From: Acidobacteriota bacterium
GTDB lineage: Bacteria > Acidobacteriota > Thermoanaerobaculia > Multivoradales > J023
Length of the DNA stretch: 64,000 nt
Direction of reading: 5' to 3'
Assembly (NCBI GenBank): GCA_029263315.1
Contig: JAJCXR010000040.1
Location: 62,001 to 126,000, forward strand
In this document: positions 61,456 to 64,000 of the stretch, piece by piece
Layout of the letters: the number at the start of each line of letters is the position of its first letter
Numbering within the stretch: position 1 is the stretch's first letter
Position numbers and translations under genes: made by a program
The notes under the pieces: model-generated
The model's database searches: none
The model's input: the letters and a program-made list of their open reading frames with translations, nothing else
What the model was told of the DNA's origin: nothing

Positions 61456-63666
61456 CTAGTTGCCGTCCCGATCTGCCGAGCTCGCTCCCAGCGGGAGACC
61501 CGCCAGACCGAGCTCCTGCAGCAGGGCCTGGGAGCGTGGGTGCTCCAGCACTTCGAGGGTCCACAGAACGTAGCGCATATCGACGCTGATATTGCGGGCG
61601 ATGTCGGGGTTGTAGCCGAAGTCGTTGGCGATGTTTTCCCAGACGCGATCGAAGTTCACACCCACCAGCTCGCCGCGGGCGTTGAGCACCGGGCTGCCCG
61701 AGCTACCGCCGGTGGTATCGCCGGTCGCCATGAAGCACACTGGCACGTCCCCTAGATCTTCCGACGCCCAACGGCTCTCCGGCGCCCCGGGGGCCGCTGC
61801 GAGCAATGCATCGGGGGCCTTGAAGGGTTCTTCCCCGGTATCTTTTTCAACGATGCCCGCCACCCGGGTGAGGGGCTCCATAAATACCGCGTCCCGAGGA
61901 TAATAGCGCCGCACGTGGCCCAGGCTGACCCGCAACGTGCCATTGGCGTCGGCATCGATGGGATGCCCCAGGTAGGCTTCGTAGGTCCGCCTCCAAAGCG
62001 GTCGCAATCGCGAGGCAAGTCCCAGACGACGTTGCTCCTGCTCTTCCGAAATCGTCATATCTTGGCCCAGATCGAAGGCGAAATCGAGCAAGGGATCGTG
62101 CCGTTGACGCAGGGTCTCGACGCTCTCCTCGAACATCGCCAGCCGGGCGTCCAGGTCACCGACTTGGCTAGACGCCAGCAAACCCTCGGCGAGACGCCGG
62201 ATAGCCGGTGCGGAGCGATCCTCCCCCAACCGCTGCTCGACCGCTGCGACGCGCTGCGGCTCCGGCAAGGCCGCGAAACGCTGCAACAGATCTTCCATCA
62301 ACCGCCCCTCCGTCGCTCCGTGGCGCTGCTTTTGATCCCGCCGCAGGCTGCGCAACAGGCTGTCGCGACGCCGGTCTTGGAAATCCTCATGACGCTCCAA
62401 GTCCGACTTCTGTCGCTCCTTGGCCCAGCGGGTCAAGGTCAGAGCCATTTGTAAATCGAGGGGCCCACGGGTCGCCTGCTCGAGCAGGAAATCCCGCTGC
62501 CAGGAGGTCTGCCGCCAACTCTCCACCGCCTCGCTGAGGCCCCGTTGGGCCGCCACCGCCTGACGATGCTCGGGACGCTCAGCGGCCCAGGCCAAGACCT
62601 CCCCTTCGGCAGATCGCTTCTTCTCCAACAGTTGCCCACGCTCGATGCCCTTCACTTGCCCGCGGGAATTCTTTTCGCGATTGGCCAGCCCCTTGAGCCG
62701 ACTGCTCAAGACATTCTCCACCGCCGCGTCGGCGGCCACCGAGGACTCCATGATGTCCATCCAACGGCGATAGAGCTGCGCCCTCTGGGGAAAGTAGAGC
62801 TCGGCCCGTTCCGCCATCTCCGCCGCCACCAAGGAACGGTAAGTGCGGAACGGATATCCGGTCACCATCACGAAGTCGCCGTCCTCGACACCCCTAGGCG
62901 CGATCTTCAGGAACTGCGAGGGGCGATAGGGCCGATTTTCAGCCGAGGGATCAGCGGGGCGATTTTCGGCGTCGGCGTAAACCCGCAGCATGGAGACATC
63001 GCCGGTGTGACGGGGCCACATCCAGTTGTCCACATCACCGCCGTACTCCCCCACCGAGCGGGGCGGCGCGTAGACCAAACGCACATCACGGAATTCTAAG
63101 GATTCGATCAGCAGATAGAGCAGCCCGTCATCATAGGTGGCCACCCGACAATGACGGAAAGGGGTCGCCTCGCAGGTCGCCACCAACTCCTTCTTACGTC
63201 GGTCGATGGCCTGAAAACGGGCCAGATCATCGGCGCCCTCGGGTACCGACGCTTCGATCTCCGCCGTCACCTCGGTGAAGCGGTGCGGCACGATGGCCAC
63301 CGCCGTGCTGCCCGGCAACTCGTCCGCCGGGTCTTGGGCCAAGTGGCCATCGCGGATGACATCGCGCTCCCCCACCGAATGCTCCTGCAACAACCCGAAA
63401 GCACAGTGATGATTGGTGATCACCAAACCCTGCTCGGAGATGAAACCGGCGGAGCAACCGTTGAGCTGTACGATGGCTTGCAACAGGCCGCCTTCGGCGT
63501 CGCTCCATAGATCCTGGGGCGGTACTTGCAGCCCCAGCTCCGCCAGCCACTGGCGGTCATGCTGCAGCAGCTGTTGTGGGGTCCACTTGCCGCCCACCGC
63601 CGAGCAGGGATCAGCCAGCATGATGATCGCAAGCAGCCCAGTGAGAATGTGAAGACATCGTTTCAT
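61456..63666 (-). CDS. S46-family dipeptidyl-peptidase, DPP11-like
   Basis: 736 residues from the ATG at 63666, which has AAAGGTG before it; a GTG at 63672 is an alternative. A signal peptide (about 1-23) ends near CSA. The S46 family catalytic residues are present: His87 in TNHHCAFG, Asp223 in WPRHTGD, and Ser656 in TGGSSGSPV. Arg674, 18 residues after the serine (VNFDR), sits where Porphyromonas DPP11 has Arg673, which gives preference for Asp or Glu at the second position; DPP7 has Gly there. I therefore expect acidic dipeptides as product. It acts in the periplasm on peptides. The stop codon overlaps a 13-base sequence shared with the repeat cluster (61445-61457). Confidence 0.92.
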   Translation of the reverse strand: MKRCLHILTGLLAIIMLADPCSAVGGKWTPQQLLQHDRQWLAELGLQVPPQDLWSDAEGGLLQAIVQLNGCSAGFISEQGLVITNHHCAFGLLQEHSVGERDVIRDGHLAQDPADELPGSTAVAIVPHRFTEVTAEIEASVPEGADDLARFQAIDRRKKELVATCEATPFRHCRVATYDDGLLYLLIESLEFRDVRLVYAPPRSVGEYGGDVDNWMWPRHTGDVSMLRVYADAENRPADPSAENRPYRPSQFLKIAPRGVEDGDFVMVTGYPFRTYRSLVAAEMAERAELYFPQRAQLYRRWMDIMESSVAADAAVENVLSSRLKGLANREKNSRGQVKGIERGQLLEKKRSAEGEVLAWAAERPEHRQAVAAQRGLSEAVESWRQTSWQRDFLLEQATRGPLDLQMALTLTRWAKERQKSDLERHEDFQDRRRDSLLRSLRRDQKQRHGATEGRLMEDLLQRFAALPEPQRVAAVEQRLGEDRSAPAIRRLAEGLLASSQVGDLDARLAMFEESVETLRQRHDPLLDFAFDLGQDMTISEEQEQRRLGLASRLRPLWRRTYEAYLGHPIDADANGTLRVSLGHVRRYYPRDAVFMEPLTRVAGIVEKDTGEEPFKAPDALLAAAPGAPESRWASEDLGDVPVCFMATGDTTGGSSGSPVLNARGELVGVNFDRVWENIANDFGYNPDIARNISVDMRYVLWTLEVLEHPRSQALLQELGLAGLPLGASSADRDGN

Positions 63667-63758
63667 GGTCACCTTTCGAGGCTCGGCCCGGACGGCCTAG
63701 CGGCCGCCCGGGCCTGTTGCAGGGTCCGGTTTGAGGACAGATACAGTTGTCGGCCGCC

Positions 63759-64000
63759 TCAGCGCGCCTGGGATCCACGCCCCTTCTTGCCACGGCCTGG
63801 GTCGCCCACCAGGACCCGCTTGTGGACAAAGGACTCAACGCCCGAGAGCTCGTCCCAGACGGCCACCGCCACCTTGGGTGTGCCGGAGCGCACCTGTAGA
63901 TTGGTCCGATAGGCTATCTCACGGCTGGTGTCGGCGACCACTGTGCCCTTGGGAAAATTCAGCGGCAAGGGGATCTGATGGATCTGGGAGATGCCCCCCT
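63759..64000 (-). CDS. C-terminal part of a gene cut by the window edge
   Basis: The minus-strand frame is open to the window end and stops at 63759 (80 residues visible). The segment is beta-rich (GTVVADTSREIAYRTNLQVR, then KVAVAVWDELSGVESFV) and ends in a basic tail (GRGKKGRGSQAR). The VAVWDEL(S)G pattern near a C-terminus is like the VWFA-related proteins of Acidobacteria, so that family is a guess. The true start lies beyond 64000. The ATG-like reading within the segment is a TTG and is not taken as a start. Confidence 0.6.
   Translation of the reverse strand, partial: GGISQIHQIPLPLNFPKGTVVADTSREIAYRTNLQVRSGTPKVAVAVWDELSGVESFVHKRVLVGDPGRGKKGRGSQAR

Overview
The window is high-GC, tightly packed bacterial chromosome. 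There are 42 well-supported genes plus one cut by the right edge, no rRNA, tRNA or CRISPR array that I can see, and no insertion sequence or prophage. The gene mix suggests a Gram-negative, heterotrophic, peptide-using member of the Acidobacteriota, perhaps near Thermoanaerobaculia. The mix includes an M14 carboxypeptidase, M13 and M3 oligopeptidases, an S46 dipeptidyl-peptidase, an ABC-2/M1 fusion, a ten-Asp-box sortilin-like protein, a TPR-CHAT protein, a receiver-kinase fusion and a probable VWFA-type C-terminus. The placement rests on family composition only; no marker gene is present.

Layout. 1-6.8 kb: M50 and M14 peptidases, a homocysteine S-methyltransferase, and a translationally coupled DUF455 ferritin-like/ATP-grasp pair. 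7-14.4 kb: a signalling block of a membrane PAS protein, an exported TPR-CHAT protease-like protein, a small unknown protein and a convergent ECF sigma/anti-sigma pair. 14.5-20 kb: an aconitase-family hydratase, a CheY-like/HD-GYP pair and an amidase. 19-22 kb: a compact elongation factor P locus (efp, epmA, epmB). 22-28.7 kb: ankyrin protein and coupled trypsin-like protease, a TetR/APC-transporter operon and a divergent hydrolase. 28.7-37.3 kb: sortilin-like protein, pabBC fusion, oligopeptidase F and an uncharacterised coupled gene. 37.3-38.5 kb: a non-coding repeat cluster. 38.8-51.2 kb: helix-hairpin-helix protein, old-yellow-enzyme relative, double receiver, CsaA, ABC-2/M1 fusion, a surface protein, a membrane ferredoxin with TPRs and a GT-C-like protein. 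51.3-57.6 kb: a BON-LysM gene behind a good sigma-54 promoter, a glycosyltransferase 39 protein, an M13 peptidase and a receiver-Ser/Thr kinase. 57.8-64 kb: a sigma-54 activator with a degenerate receiver, an S4 protein, a K+ channel with RCK domains, an S46 peptidase and a truncated gene.

How the genes may work together. The block at 7-14.4 kb is the best candidate for an undescribed system. A periplasmic TPR-CHAT cysteine protease, an inner-membrane PAS sensor and an ECF sigma factor with a membrane-spanning zinc-binding anti-sigma factor would allow a signal to trigger cleavage of the anti-sigma factor. This parallels the TPR-CHAT/Csx30/RpoE output of type III-E CRISPR systems, but without CRISPR. 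The second candidate is the ferritin-like/ATP-grasp pair. The sigma-54 activator and the -24/-12 motifs upstream of the LysM and helix-hairpin-helix genes suggest a local sigma-54 circuit.
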